A stretch of 64,000 bases of DNA, from NCBI RefSeq assembly GCF_024584515.1, contig NZ_CP102173.1, positions 496,001 through 560,000 on the forward strand, written 5' to 3'. The stretch's first letter is position 1, and each line of letters begins with the position of its first letter. Shown here piece after piece: positions 43,450 through 53,106 of this stretch. The notes under the pieces were generated by a model, which was given only the letters and a program-made list of their open reading frames with translations, was not told where the DNA came from and did not search any database. The position numbers and the translations under genes are program-made. Source of the stretch: Aeromicrobium wangtongii. GTDB lineage: Bacteria; Actinomycetota; Actinomycetes; Propionibacteriales; Nocardioidaceae.

Positions 43450-43728
43450 ATGAGCATCAACGTCCGCATCCCCACGATCCTGCGCACCTACACGCAGGAC
43501 CAGTCCCAGGTGGCCGCCGAGGGCGCGACCCTGGTCGAGGTCCTCGACTCGCTCGAGTCGAGCTTCCCCGGCATCCGCGCCCGCGTCGTCGACGACGAGG
43601 GCAAGCTGCGCCGCTTCGTCAACATCTACGTCGCCGAGGAGGATGTCCGTTTCTCGGAGGGCCTGGACACGCCGACCCCCGACGGCTCCCAGGTCTCGAT
43701 CATCCCGGCCGTCGCCGGAGGATGCTGA
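43450..43728 (+). CDS. CysO-type sulfur carrier protein with GGC end
   Basis: A 92-residue ubiquitin-fold protein of the MoaD/ThiS group, closest in pattern to mycobacterial CysO (VRIPTILRTYTQ, RRFVNIYVAEEDVRF, SIIPAVAGG). CysO carries a thiocarboxylate on its last glycine for cysteine synthesis. Here the chain ends GGC, one residue beyond the Gly-Gly, so a protease would need to remove the cysteine before activation. It lies 44 bases after thrC with its own AAGGAGC site. Neither the CysM nor the Mec+ gene is in view. Confidence 0.88.
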   Translation: MSINVRIPTILRTYTQDQSQVAAEGATLVEVLDSLESSFPGIRARVVDDEGKLRRFVNIYVAEEDVRFSEGLDTPTPDGSQVSIIPAVAGGC

Positions 43729-43839
43729 GCTCGAGAGGACAAGACCCGGCGCTGGTGGAACGGTGCTGATCTCGCGATAGGCTCATCGCATCGGGCCCTC
43801 GGCAGGTGGCCCGTTCATGTTCAAGGTGGGAGTGGCGGC

Positions 43840-44040
43840 ATGGTGCAAGGCACCGTCAAGTGGTTCAACGCTGACAAGGGCTACGGGTTCATCGAGGTCG
43901 AGGGTCAGGACGATGTCTTCGTCCACTGGTCCAAGATCGCGTCCGATGGCTACAAGACCCTCGAGGACGGCCAGAAGGTCGAGTTCGAGGTCATCGACGG
44001 CCCGAAGGGTCGCGAGGCGCAAGAGGTCATCGGACACTGA
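43840..44040 (+). CDS. Cold-shock domain protein
   Basis: A 66-residue single-domain CspA-type protein that binds single-stranded nucleic acid. RNP1 is KGYGFIEV and RNP2 is DVFVHW, and the [10 protein letters not shown] start is typical. The leader of roughly 50-60 bases before it is longer than for neighbours, as is common for cold-shock genes, with a possible -10 TAGGCT near 43778. A strong intrinsic terminator follows. Confidence 0.95.
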   Translation: MVQGTVKWFNADKGYGFIEVEGQDDVFVHWSKIASDGYKTLEDGQKVEFEVIDGPKGREAQEVIGH

Positions 44041-44051
44041 GTCCAGCACAG

Positions 44052-44078
44052 CCCGGTCCGGGGGGACCGGGTTTTTTT
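44052..44078 (+). terminator. Rho-independent terminator after the cold-shock gene
   Basis: CCCGGTCC and GGACCGGG form a perfect 8-bp stem around GGGG, followed by seven T residues. It is the clearest intrinsic terminator in the window, 11 bases after the stop codon. Confidence 0.95.
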
Positions 44079-44113
44079 GGTGCCGGGCCAGACGCCAGCC
44101 GTGTAACTGACAG

Positions 44114-44142
44114 TTGCAATGAGACATCGCCGGTGACATACT
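44114..44142 (+). promoter_or_regulatory. Promoter of the four-gene membrane operon (leaderless)
   Basis: TTGCAA (-35), 17 bases and CATACT (-10) end six bases before the ATG at 44149. The spacing predicts an mRNA that begins at the start codon. A GTAACTGACAGTT sequence overlaps the -35 side. Confidence 0.55.
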
Positions 44143-44148
44143 CCCGGT

Positions 44149-45975
44149 ATGTTCATCTCAGCAGCGGATCCCGAGAGCACTCCGGTCGGTGGTGCCGAGC
44201 TCCAGCAGGTCGTGTGGCTGTCGGTCGCCGCGACGGTCGTGACGATCGTCCTGCTGGTCGTCGCCTGGGCCCATCGCACGCATCGCATCGAGTGGTTCGA
44301 CCGGCTCGGCCGGCGCCTCGGTGCACGGCACGACGAGCCGGGCTGGTCGACGATCCCCACGATGTTCGTGGCGAGCTCGTTGATCGTGGCGCTGCTGGGA
44401 TTCATGTGGGACGTCAGCCTGCACGCGGGCCGTGGCCGTGACGCCGGACCGCTGGCGAACCCGGCCCACTACCTGATCCTGTACGGGCTGTTCGCCCTGT
44501 TCGTCGCCGGCATGGCGGCGATCGTCTACCCCCGCGACGGGGAGAAGCCCGGCGTCGCGGCGGTGCGCATCACCCGGCACTGGTACGCCCCGGTCAGCGG
44601 CATCTTCATCGCGGCGTGCGGACTGTACGCCCTCATCGGCTTCCCGTTGGACGATGTCTGGCACCGCCTGTTCGGCCAGGACGTCACGCTGTGGGGCCCC
44701 ACCCACCTGATGCTGATCGGCGGGGCGGGTCTGTCCACGGCCGGCATCATCCTGCTCAACCGTGAGGCCGAGATCGCGATGCGGCTGCGCGGCAAGGCCG
44801 TGCCCACGTGGCTGCGGACCATCATGACGTCCACCGCCTTCGGTGCCCTGCTCATCGGGCTGTCGGTGTTCCAGGCCGAGTTCGACTTCGGCATCGCCCA
44901 GTTCCGCATGGTGTTCGCGCCGATGATGATCGTCGCGGCGGCGGGCCTGACGCTGGTCGCGGCACGGCTGTACATCGGACCCGGAGCCGCGATCGGTGCC
45001 GCGATCTTCTTCCTGCTGATGCGCGGCATCATCTCGTTCATCGTCACCGACGTCATGGGCGAGGCGCACCACGTGTTCCCGCTCTACCTGGGCAGCGCCG
45101 TGCTGGTCGAGCTCCTGGCGATCTCCCGGCTCCGGAACCGGCCGCTGGCCTTCGGAGCGGTGGCCGGACTGCTGATCGGCACCGTCGGCCTGGCCATCGA
45201 GAAGTTCTGGAACGACCGGGTCTTCCAGTTCCCGTGGAGCCAGGACATGTGGGTGGAGGGACTGGTCATGGCGGTGCCCGTCGCGATCGCCGCCGGCCTG
45301 TGCGGCTCGCTGTTCGCGATGGGCCTGCAGGGTCGCCTCCCGGCCAAGAACGTCGGGCGGGTCATCGTCACGGCCTCCGTCGTGGTGCTGGCCGCCGGGG
45401 TCGCGAACGGCCTGCACGCCACGGTGCCCAAGGACGCCACCGCGTCCTTCGAGCTGACCCAGGTCGGCACGACCGAGGAGCCCGCGGTCTCGGCGCAGGT
45501 CACGCTCTCGGACGGGGTCGTGGACGACGACCCGACGTGGGTCCAGATCACGGCCTGGCAGGGCGGCGGCGCCGGTGTCGTCACCGACCGCCTCCGTCGC
45601 ACCGGCGAGAACACCTTCGAGTCGACCAAGCCGGTCCCGGTGGGCGGCAACTGGAAGACCCTGCTGCGCGTCCAGGACGGCCGCACGCTCGCCGCCGTCC
45701 CGATCTTCCTGCCCGCCGACGCGCCGCTCAAGGCCAAGGAGGTGCCGGCCGAGGCCTCGTTCACCCGCGACTTCGTCCCGGAGATCGACATCCTGCAGCG
45801 CGAGCGCACCGACGAGCACCCGGCGTGGATCTGGGCCGCGGCCAACATGGTCGTCCTGCTGTGCAGCCTCGGGATAATCCTGGGCATCTGCGTCTCGGTC
45901 TCGCGGGTCGCCCGCTCGATCGAGGAGCACGAAGCAGCCGACGGCGCCGAGCGTGCCCCTACCCTGACGTCATGA
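44149..45975 (+). CDS. Large multi-pass membrane protein of unknown function
   Basis: A 608-residue protein with about eleven membrane helices in the first 430 residues, then an extracellular domain of about 130 residues (ASFELTQVGTTEEPAVSAQV and on, strand-rich) and a final membrane helix with a charged cytoplasmic tail. Histidines recur at membrane edges (RITRHWYAP, LWGPTHLMLIGG, MGEAHHVFPLY). I do not recognise an enzyme motif. It is the first of four translationally coupled genes with a small membrane protein, a cupredoxin-like lipoprotein and a second large membrane protein, a group that suggests metal or electron handling at the cell surface. Confidence 0.8.
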   Translation: MFISAADPESTPVGGAELQQVVWLSVAATVVTIVLLVVAWAHRTHRIEWFDRLGRRLGARHDEPGWSTIPTMFVASSLIVALLGFMWDVSLHAGRGRDAGPLANPAHYLILYGLFALFVAGMAAIVYPRDGEKPGVAAVRITRHWYAPVSGIFIAACGLYALIGFPLDDVWHRLFGQDVTLWGPTHLMLIGGAGLSTAGIILLNREAEIAMRLRGKAVPTWLRTIMTSTAFGALLIGLSVFQAEFDFGIAQFRMVFAPMMIVAAAGLTLVAARLYIGPGAAIGAAIFFLLMRGIISFIVTDVMGEAHHVFPLYLGSAVLVELLAISRLRNRPLAFGAVAGLLIGTVGLAIEKFWNDRVFQFPWSQDMWVEGLVMAVPVAIAAGLCGSLFAMGLQGRLPAKNVGRVIVTASVVVLAAGVANGLHATVPKDATASFELTQVGTTEEPAVSAQVTLSDGVVDDDPTWVQITAWQGGGAGVVTDRLRRTGENTFESTKPVPVGGNWKTLLRVQDGRTLAAVPIFLPADAPLKAKEVPAEASFTRDFVPEIDILQRERTDEHPAWIWAAANMVVLLCSLGIILGICVSVSRVARSIEEHEAADGAERAPTLTS

Positions 45976-46172
45976 GTCCCGGGGATCAGCTGCTGGCCCA
46001 CCACGTCGCCCTGCTCGCCATCCCGGCGATCGTCCCGGCGGTGATCGTGGTCGGGATCGTGCTCTACATCGCCCGCAAGGACCGGCGGGAGGAGCGCGAG
46101 GAGCGCGAGCTCCTCGACCGCGCCTTCGAGTCCGACGACCTCGACGACCCCGACGACAAGGAGAACCCGTGA
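45972..46172 (+). CDS. Small single-helix membrane protein
   Basis: A 66-residue protein with one membrane helix (LLAIPAIVPAVIVVGIVLYI) followed by a strongly charged tail (ARKDRREEREERELLDR and an acidic end). It starts inside the stop of the 608-residue protein gene (ATGA) and its own stop overlaps the next start (GTGA), so its translation is coupled to both. It has no recognised domain; a scaffold or assembly role in the complex is a guess. Confidence 0.8.
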   Translation: MSPGDQLLAHHVALLAIPAIVPAVIVVGIVLYIARKDRREEREERELLDRAFESDDLDDPDDKENP

Positions 46173-46636
46173 AGACCTTCGCCGCCGTATGTGCCACCGC
46201 CCTGCTGCTGGCAGGTTGCGGTGGCTCGTCCGACGACGAGCCGTCCGCCGACCCGACGGCCCCCGCCCCGACGGCCGCCGCCCCGACGGCCGCCGCCCCG
46301 ACGGCCGCCGCCCCGACGGCCGCCGCAGCGGCGCCGACGTCCCGGCCGGCCGAGGGTGACGACGCCGAGACCGGCGTCGTCGACATCGTGATCAAGGACG
46401 GAGCGGTGACCCCGCAGGGCGGTCGGGTCGAGGTCAAGGTCGGCCAGGAGGTCACCTTGAAGATCACCTCGGACGCCGCCGAGGAGATCCACGTGCACTC
46501 GGACCCCGAGCACAGCTATGAGGTCGCGCCGGGCGAGTCGCTCACCGAGTCGTTCACGCTGAAGACGCCGGGACAGGTCGCGGTCGAGGCCCACCACCTC
46601 GGCGTGACGGTCGTGCAGCTGGTCGTCCGACCGTGA
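46169..46636 (+). CDS. Lipoprotein with cupredoxin-like domain
   Basis: A 155-residue lipoprotein. The signal peptide ends in LLLAGC, and a Pro/Thr/Ala linker with four PTAAA repeats follows. The mature domain (about residues 70-155) has a cupredoxin-like strand pattern (VTPQGGRVEVKVGQEVTLKI, EEIHVHSDPEHSYEVAPGES, TPGQVAVEAHHLG). Several histidines (HVHSD, EAHHLG) could bind metal, but the usual copper-ligand cysteine is absent. It resembles the EfeO/cupredoxin-1 group. GTG start, GTGA overlap on both sides. Confidence 0.82.
   Translation: MKTFAAVCATALLLAGCGGSSDDEPSADPTAPAPTAAAPTAAAPTAAAPTAAAAAPTSRPAEGDDAETGVVDIVIKDGAVTPQGGRVEVKVGQEVTLKITSDAAEEIHVHSDPEHSYEVAPGESLTESFTLKTPGQVAVEAHHLGVTVVQLVVRP
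46268..46327 (+). repeat. Four 15-bp direct repeats coding PTAAA
   Basis: Four consecutive copies of CCGACGGCCGCCGCC (the last ends in A) encode Pro-Thr-Ala-Ala-Ala in the linker of the lipoprotein. Copy number may vary between strains by slippage, changing the reach of the mature domain from the membrane. Confidence 0.9.
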
Positions 46637-47886
46637 CGGTGCCGTCGCTGGTCGGCGGCGGCCTCGCGGCCCACGGTGTCGGCGGGTCGACCGATCTGCC
46701 CATCCCGTTCATCTACGCGATGGTGGGCGCCTCGTGGGCGCTGACGATCTCGTTCGCCGTGCTGGCGCTGGCTTGGAAGACCCCGCAGTTCGCCGACGAG
46801 CCGGAGCCGAAGCCCCTGCCGCCGCGTCGTCCGTGGCTCGCGGCACTCGGGCTGGTGCTGGCCGCGTGGGGATTGGTGGCGCTGTTCGGCGGCCCCTCCG
46901 ACGCCTCCAACGGAGGGCTGCAGGGGTTCTACATCTTCGTCTGGGTGGGTCTGGTGCCGCTGGCGCTTGTGGCCGGGCACGTCTGGCGAGACCTGTCGCC
47001 GTGGCGGACGTTGACCGGGCGTGGGATCTGGGAGTACCCCGAGCGCCTCGGCTACTGGCCGGCAGCGGCCGGTCTGTTCGCCTTCGTCTGGCTCGAGCTC
47101 GCCTCGCCCGATCCGGGCGATGTCGGGGCGGTGCGCGCGTGGGTCGCGCTCTACGCCCTCGCGATGCTGGCCGGCGGCATCGCCTTCGGGCCACGCTGGT
47201 TCGACCGGGCGGACCCGTTCGACGTGTACAGCGCCGTCGTGTCCCGGCTGTCGCCGTTCGTGCGGGACGGCCGCTGGACGCTGCACAACCCGCTGCGGAC
47301 GCTGCCGCAGGTGCCGGTCGCGCCGGGCCTCGTCGCCGTGCTGGCGGTGCTGCTGGGCTCGACCGCCTACGACAGCTTCTCGGCGTCGTCGTTCTGGCAG
47401 GCCAGGACGCTGTCGACCGTGCAGCAGACCGCGACGCTGCTCGGGTTCTGCGCCGTGGTGGGCGTCCTGTTCGTCGCGGCGGCATCGGCCACGGGGGGAG
47501 TGACCCGCGCGCAGCGGCGTGCTCTGCCGGGGCTGCTGGCGCACTCCCTGGTGCCGATCGTCGTGGGATATGTGTTCGCGCACTACCTGACGTACCTGGT
47601 GGAGAAGGGCCAGACGGCGTTCTTCGCCCTGCTGGACCCGCTCGGGCGCGGATGGGCGCCGTTGGGCTCGCCCGATCCGAGCTACTTCCTGTCACAGCAC
47701 ACCTCGACGCTGGCAGCGCTGAAGGTGACCTTCGTGGTCATCGGCCACGTGCTCGCCGTGATCGCGGCGCACGACAAGGCCCTCGCGCTGCTGCCCCGGG
47801 CGCACCGGCTGAGCGGCCAGCTGGCGATGCTGGTGCTGATGGTCGCCTACACGTTCACGGGTCTGTACCTCTTGTTCTCCGTCTGA
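46633..47886 (+). CDS. Multi-pass membrane protein, last gene of the coupled operon
   Basis: A 417-residue protein with about nine or ten membrane helices. It opens with an extracellular segment rich in glycine (VPSLVGGGLAAHGVGGSTDL) and has motifs WVGLVPLALVAGHVWRDLSP, FDRADPFDVYSAVVSRLSPF and HSLVPIVVGYVFAHYLTYL. Proteins like this are sometimes labelled fenitrothion hydrolase, but I see no hydrolase site. Histidines are again found at membrane positions. It starts with a GTG coupled to the lipoprotein stop. Confidence 0.8.
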   Translation: MTVPSLVGGGLAAHGVGGSTDLPIPFIYAMVGASWALTISFAVLALAWKTPQFADEPEPKPLPPRRPWLAALGLVLAAWGLVALFGGPSDASNGGLQGFYIFVWVGLVPLALVAGHVWRDLSPWRTLTGRGIWEYPERLGYWPAAAGLFAFVWLELASPDPGDVGAVRAWVALYALAMLAGGIAFGPRWFDRADPFDVYSAVVSRLSPFVRDGRWTLHNPLRTLPQVPVAPGLVAVLAVLLGSTAYDSFSASSFWQARTLSTVQQTATLLGFCAVVGVLFVAAASATGGVTRAQRRALPGLLAHSLVPIVVGYVFAHYLTYLVEKGQTAFFALLDPLGRGWAPLGSPDPSYFLSQHTSTLAALKVTFVVIGHVLAVIAAHDKALALLPRAHRLSGQLAMLVLMVAYTFTGLYLLFSV

Positions 47887-47895
47887 GGCTCGTCC

Positions 47896-47901
47896 TACCG
47901 T
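47896..47901 (+). promoter_or_regulatory. -10 box before DHFR-like gene (leaderless)
   Basis: TACCGT lies seven bases before the ATG at 47909. Confidence 0.35.
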
Positions 47902-47908
47902 CGACTCC

Positions 47909-48466
47909 ATGGCGACGATCTACAACACCGCGACGACGCTGGACGGCTTCCTGGCCACGACCGACAACTCCCTGCAGTGGCTGTTCGACGTGCCGGGCGC
48001 CGACGACGAGGAGGGCGGCATCGAGGGCTTCCTGTCCGGCATCGGAGCCATGGCGATGGGCGCGACGACGTACGAGTGGGTCGTCGAGCACGAGTCGCTG
48101 ATGGATCGGCCCGCGACGTGGACGGCTTGGTACGGCGACCGTCCGGCGTGGGTGTTCACGCACCGCGACCTGCCGGTCGTGGCCGGCGCCGACATCCGGT
48201 TCACGCAGGCGCCGATCGAGCAGGTGCACGCCGAACTCGTCGCGGCGGCCGGCGATCGCGACGTGTGGCTGTTGGGCGGTGGCGACCTGGTGGGACAGTT
48301 CGCCGATGCCGGCCTGCTCGACAAGATCACGGCCACCATCGCGCCCGTGACGCTCGGGGCAGGTGCCCCGCTGTTGCCGCGTCACCTGGGCGCGGACCGG
48401 CTGAGCCTCACGTCGGTGACGCAGCGCGGCCAGTTCGCCGAGCTGACCTACGACGTGAGTTCGTGA
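47909..48466 (+). CDS. Dihydrofolate reductase-family (RibD C-terminal fold) protein
   Basis: A 185-residue NADPH-dependent reductase of the DHFR/RibD_C fold. It has the substrate strand IYNTATTLDGFLATTDNSLQ, the MGATTYEW segment and the cofactor motif VWLLGGGDLVGQFADAGLLD. Members of this side group are not true folate reductases; the substrate is unknown. It starts 22 bases after the membrane operon and appears to have its own promoter. CIRCE and groEL follow. Confidence 0.87.
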   Translation: MATIYNTATTLDGFLATTDNSLQWLFDVPGADDEEGGIEGFLSGIGAMAMGATTYEWVVEHESLMDRPATWTAWYGDRPAWVFTHRDLPVVAGADIRFTQAPIEQVHAELVAAAGDRDVWLLGGGDLVGQFADAGLLDKITATIAPVTLGAGAPLLPRHLGADRLSLTSVTQRGQFAELTYDVSS

Positions 48467-48471
48467 TCCGA

Positions 48472-50280
<1,809 letters not shown>

Positions 50281-50313
50281 TCACTCGTTGACCGAAGAAC
50301 CACCAGCACCAGC

Positions 50314-50353
50314 GAAGGCCCCGCAGGACGCGCAAGCGTCCAGCGGGGCCTTC
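50314..50353 (+). terminator. Stem-loop terminator after groEL
   Basis: GAAGGCCCCGC, A, GGACGC and the matching GCGTCC, A, GCGGGGCCTTC form a long stem with one mismatch around GCAA, 33 bases after the stop. No U-tract. Confidence 0.8.
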
Positions 50354-50371
50354 GTCGTCCCGCCACAGCAC

Positions 50372-50478
50372 CCCGCGAGTGGCGCAAACCCACCCGCGAG
50401 TGGCGCATTGTGGACAGAATGAGACGGCGTGTCGTCCCAATCTGCGCCACTCGCGGGTGGGTTTGCGCCAGTGGCGGG
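50372..50478. repeat. Inverted repeat element with four 12-bp units
   Basis: Arms 50372-50407 and 50443-50478 are 36-base reverse complements with two mismatches, separated by 35 bases. Each arm holds two copies of the unit GCGAGTGGCGCA about 20 bases apart (one degenerate on the right), giving four units in a head-to-head layout. The right arm ends 11 bases before the proposed start of the MobA-like gene, so a hairpin could affect its translation. Confidence 0.75.
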
Positions 50479-50489
50479 ATGATGGGGGA

Positions 50490-51059
50490 GTGCCTCGCGT
50501 CGTCGGACTCCTGCTCGCTGCTGGTGCAGGCCGGCGCTTCGGCGGTCCCAAGGCGCTCGCGCGAACCGATGGGGAACCGTGGGTCATCAGGTCCGCCCGC
50601 GTGCTGCGGGACGGGGGATGCGATCCGATCGTCGTGGTCGTCGGCGCAGCGCGGGACGACGTCGCCGCCCTGCTCGACGACACCGTGACGGTCATCGACG
50701 CACCGGACTGGGCTGCCGGCATGGGCGCCTCGCTCCGGGCGGGAGTCGCGGCCGTCGTCGCGCTCGATGCCGACGCCGTCCTGGTGCACCTCGTGGACCT
50801 GCCGGACGTCGGCGCCGATGTCGTGGGTCGTCTCGTCGCGCACGCGGCACCCGATGTCCTGGCCCGCGCCGACTACGGGCACGGGCCAGGACATCCTGTG
50901 CTGATCGGCCGTGACCACTGGGTGGGCGTCGCAGACGCCGCGACCGGTGATCGGGGTGCCCGCGACTACCTGGCCCGTCACGCGGTGACCCGTGTGGACT
51001 GCTCGGACCTCGCGGACGGCACCGATGTCGACGCGCCGCCACCTATGCTGGGCCGATGA
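50490..51059 (+). CDS. MobA/MocA-like nucleotidyltransferase
   Basis: A 189-residue NTP-transferase. It opens with the nucleotide-binding motif VVGLLLAAGAGRRFGGPKAL and has HLVDLPDVGADVV as the metal-binding region and GHGPGHPVLIGRDHW later, the pattern of molybdenum cofactor cytidylyl- or guanylyltransferases. The next gene encodes an XdhC-type protein, which supports a role in making the cytidine form of the cofactor for xanthine-dehydrogenase-type enzymes. The GTG at 50490 is where family similarity starts; no good ribosome-binding site is seen. Confidence 0.85.
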   Translation: MPRVVGLLLAAGAGRRFGGPKALARTDGEPWVIRSARVLRDGGCDPIVVVVGAARDDVAALLDDTVTVIDAPDWAAGMGASLRAGVAAVVALDADAVLVHLVDLPDVGADVVGRLVAHAAPDVLARADYGHGPGHPVLIGRDHWVGVADAATGDRGARDYLARHAVTRVDCSDLADGTDVDAPPPMLGR

Positions 51060-51071
51060 CGAGGCAGCGCC

Positions 51072-52202
51072 GTGCGTGACGTGATCGCCGAGCTGCTCGC
51101 CGCCTGGGCGGACGGCTCCACGGTCGGCCTGGCCACCGTGGTCGGCACGGAGCGCTCGGCCCCGCGTCCGGCCGGAGCGGCGCTGCTGGTGCTGGCCGAC
51201 GGGACCGTGTGCGGATCGGTCTCCGGCGGGTGCGTGGAGGGCGCGGTGCACGAGCTCGCGACGGAGGTGATCGCGTCCGGCCGTCCGATCCTGCAGCGAT
51301 TCGGCTACAGCGATGAGGACGCCTTCGCGGTGGGACTGACGTGTGGTGGCATCGTCGACATCTTCGTGGAGCCCGTCTCGGCGGAGGTCTTCGCCGAGCT
51401 GGCCGGGGTCGCGGACGACATCGCGGCAGGTCGCCCGGTGGCGGTGGCGACGGTCATCGAGCACCCGGACCCGGATCGCGTGGGCCGGCGGCTCGTCGTG
51501 CGGTCCGATGCCGCCGAGGGCGGCCTGGGTGACCCGCGCGCCGACGACGCCGTGACCGACGACGCCCGCGGGCTGCTCGCGGCGGGCACCACGACCGTGC
51601 TGACCTACGGCCCGGACGGGCAGCGGATGGAGACCGGGATGCGGGTCTTCGTGCACTCCTTCCAGCCCCGCCCCCGCATGATCGTGTTCGGCGCGATCGA
51701 CTTCGCGGCGGCGCTCACCCGGCAGGGCGGGCTGCTCGGCTACTCCGTCACGGTGTGCGACGCCCGCCCCGTGTTCGCGACGGCCGCGCGGTTCCCGGGC
51801 GCAGACCAGGTCGTCGTGGCGTGGCCGCACCGCTACCTGGCCGAGGAGATCGCAGCCGGCCGCATCGACCGCCGGACCGTGCTGTGCGTCCTGACGCACG
51901 ATCCCAAGTTCGACGTGCCGGTGCTCGACGTGGCGCTGCGGCTGGACGGCGACCGGCGGCCGGCGTTCATCGGTGCGATGGGCTCCCGCACGACGCACGA
52001 GAAGCGGCTCGCCCGGTTGCGGGAGACCGGGCTGGCCGACGAGCAGCTCGCCCGGCTGTCGAGCCCCATCGGCCTGGATCTCGGCGGGCGCACGCCTGAG
52101 GAGACCGCCGTCTCGATCGTCGCCGAGATCATCGCGACGCGCTGGGGCGGGACGGGTGCCCGGCTCGGCGACACCACCGGCCGGGTGCACCACGACGGGT
52201 GA
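51072..52202 (+). CDS. XdhC/CoxI-family molybdenum-enzyme maturation factor
   Basis: A 376-residue protein with an N-terminal XdhC_CoxI domain (GSVSGGCVEGAVHELATEVI) and a C-terminal Rossmann-like domain (RMIVFGAIDFAAALTRQGGL, FIGAMGSRTTHEKRLARL). XdhC proteins help insert the sulfurated molybdenum cofactor into xanthine dehydrogenase-type enzymes. It starts with a GTG at 51072, 12 bases after the MobA-like gene. The client enzyme is not in the window. Confidence 0.9.
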   Translation: MRDVIAELLAAWADGSTVGLATVVGTERSAPRPAGAALLVLADGTVCGSVSGGCVEGAVHELATEVIASGRPILQRFGYSDEDAFAVGLTCGGIVDIFVEPVSAEVFAELAGVADDIAAGRPVAVATVIEHPDPDRVGRRLVVRSDAAEGGLGDPRADDAVTDDARGLLAAGTTTVLTYGPDGQRMETGMRVFVHSFQPRPRMIVFGAIDFAAALTRQGGLLGYSVTVCDARPVFATAARFPGADQVVVAWPHRYLAEEIAAGRIDRRTVLCVLTHDPKFDVPVLDVALRLDGDRRPAFIGAMGSRTTHEKRLARLRETGLADEQLARLSSPIGLDLGGRTPEETAVSIVAEIIATRWGGTGARLGDTTGRVHHDG

Positions 52203-52211
52203 TCCCGACGG

Positions 52212-53063
52212 TCACAGCCGGGTGCGGACGTCCAGGAGCTCGGGGAAGAAGGTCAGCTCGAGGGCCTTCTGCAGGAAGTGGACACCCGACGACCCGCCAG
52301 TGCCCCGCTTGAAGCCGATGATCCGCTCGACGGTCTTGAGGTGGCGGAAGCGCCACAGCTGGAAGCTCTCCTCGACGTCGACCAGCTCCTCGCACATCTC
52401 GTAGGCGTCCCAGTGCTCGTGCGGGGACGCGTAGATGCGGCGCAGCGCCTCGGTCACGCCCGGATCCGCGGCGTACGGCTGGGAGACGTCCCGGTCCAGC
52501 ACCCGCGCAGGGATGTCGTGACCGCGCCGGGCCAGGAAGTGCAGGAAGGCGTCGTACAGGCTGGGCGCCTCCAGATCGGCCTGCAGCGCATCGTGCAGCA
52601 CCGGGTCGTGGTCGAAGACCGCCAGCATCTGCGCATTCTTGTTGCCGAGCAGGAACTCCACGGTGCGGTACTGCGGCGACTGGAAGCCCGATGCCCTGCC
52701 CAGCACATCGCGGAACTGGACGTACTCGACGGGCGTCAGCGTCTCCAGCACCGACCACTGCTCGAACATCTGCCGTTGGATCGCCTTGACCCGCGCCAGC
52801 CGCTTGAGCGCGGGGGACAGGTCGTCGTGCGTCACCAGGTCGATCGCCGAGCGCAGCTCGTGGATGAGCTGCTTGAGCCACAGCTCGGTGACCTGGTGCT
52901 GGACGATGAACAGCATCTCGTCGTGGTGGTCCGAGATCGGCTGCTGCGCCGACAGGAGCGTCGGCAGCTGCAGGTAGCCGGCGTAGGTCAGCTCGCCGCG
53001 CAGATCGGTCGCGACTCCGTCCTCGATCGGCCGGACGACCCGTTCGTGCTCACGATCAGTCAT
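52212..53063 (-). CDS. kynA: Tryptophan 2,3-dioxygenase
   Basis: A 283-residue heme enzyme that opens the indole ring of tryptophan to give N-formylkynurenine. The sequence matches the family throughout: [60 protein letters not shown] and the late [15 protein letters not shown] substrate loop. The reading frame is open further upstream but the ATG at 53063 has the -10 box TACCGT seven bases before it. No other kynurenine pathway gene is adjacent. Confidence 0.96.
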   Translation of the reverse strand: MTDREHERVVRPIEDGVATDLRGELTYAGYLQLPTLLSAQQPISDHHDEMLFIVQHQVTELWLKQLIHELRSAIDLVTHDDLSPALKRLARVKAIQRQMFEQWSVLETLTPVEYVQFRDVLGRASGFQSPQYRTVEFLLGNKNAQMLAVFDHDPVLHDALQADLEAPSLYDAFLHFLARRGHDIPARVLDRDVSQPYAADPGVTEALRRIYASPHEHWDAYEMCEELVDVEESFQLWRFRHLKTVERIIGFKRGTGGSSGVHFLQKALELTFFPELLDVRTRL

Positions 53064-53070
53064 GTCAACC

Positions 53071-53076
53071 ACGGTA
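53071..53076 (-). promoter_or_regulatory. -10 box before kynA (leaderless)
   Basis: On the minus strand TACCGT lies seven bases before the kynA ATG. Confidence 0.4.
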
Positions 53077-53106
53077 TGCCCCGTCCGTCCGTGGCAGGGT
53101 GGGCGC

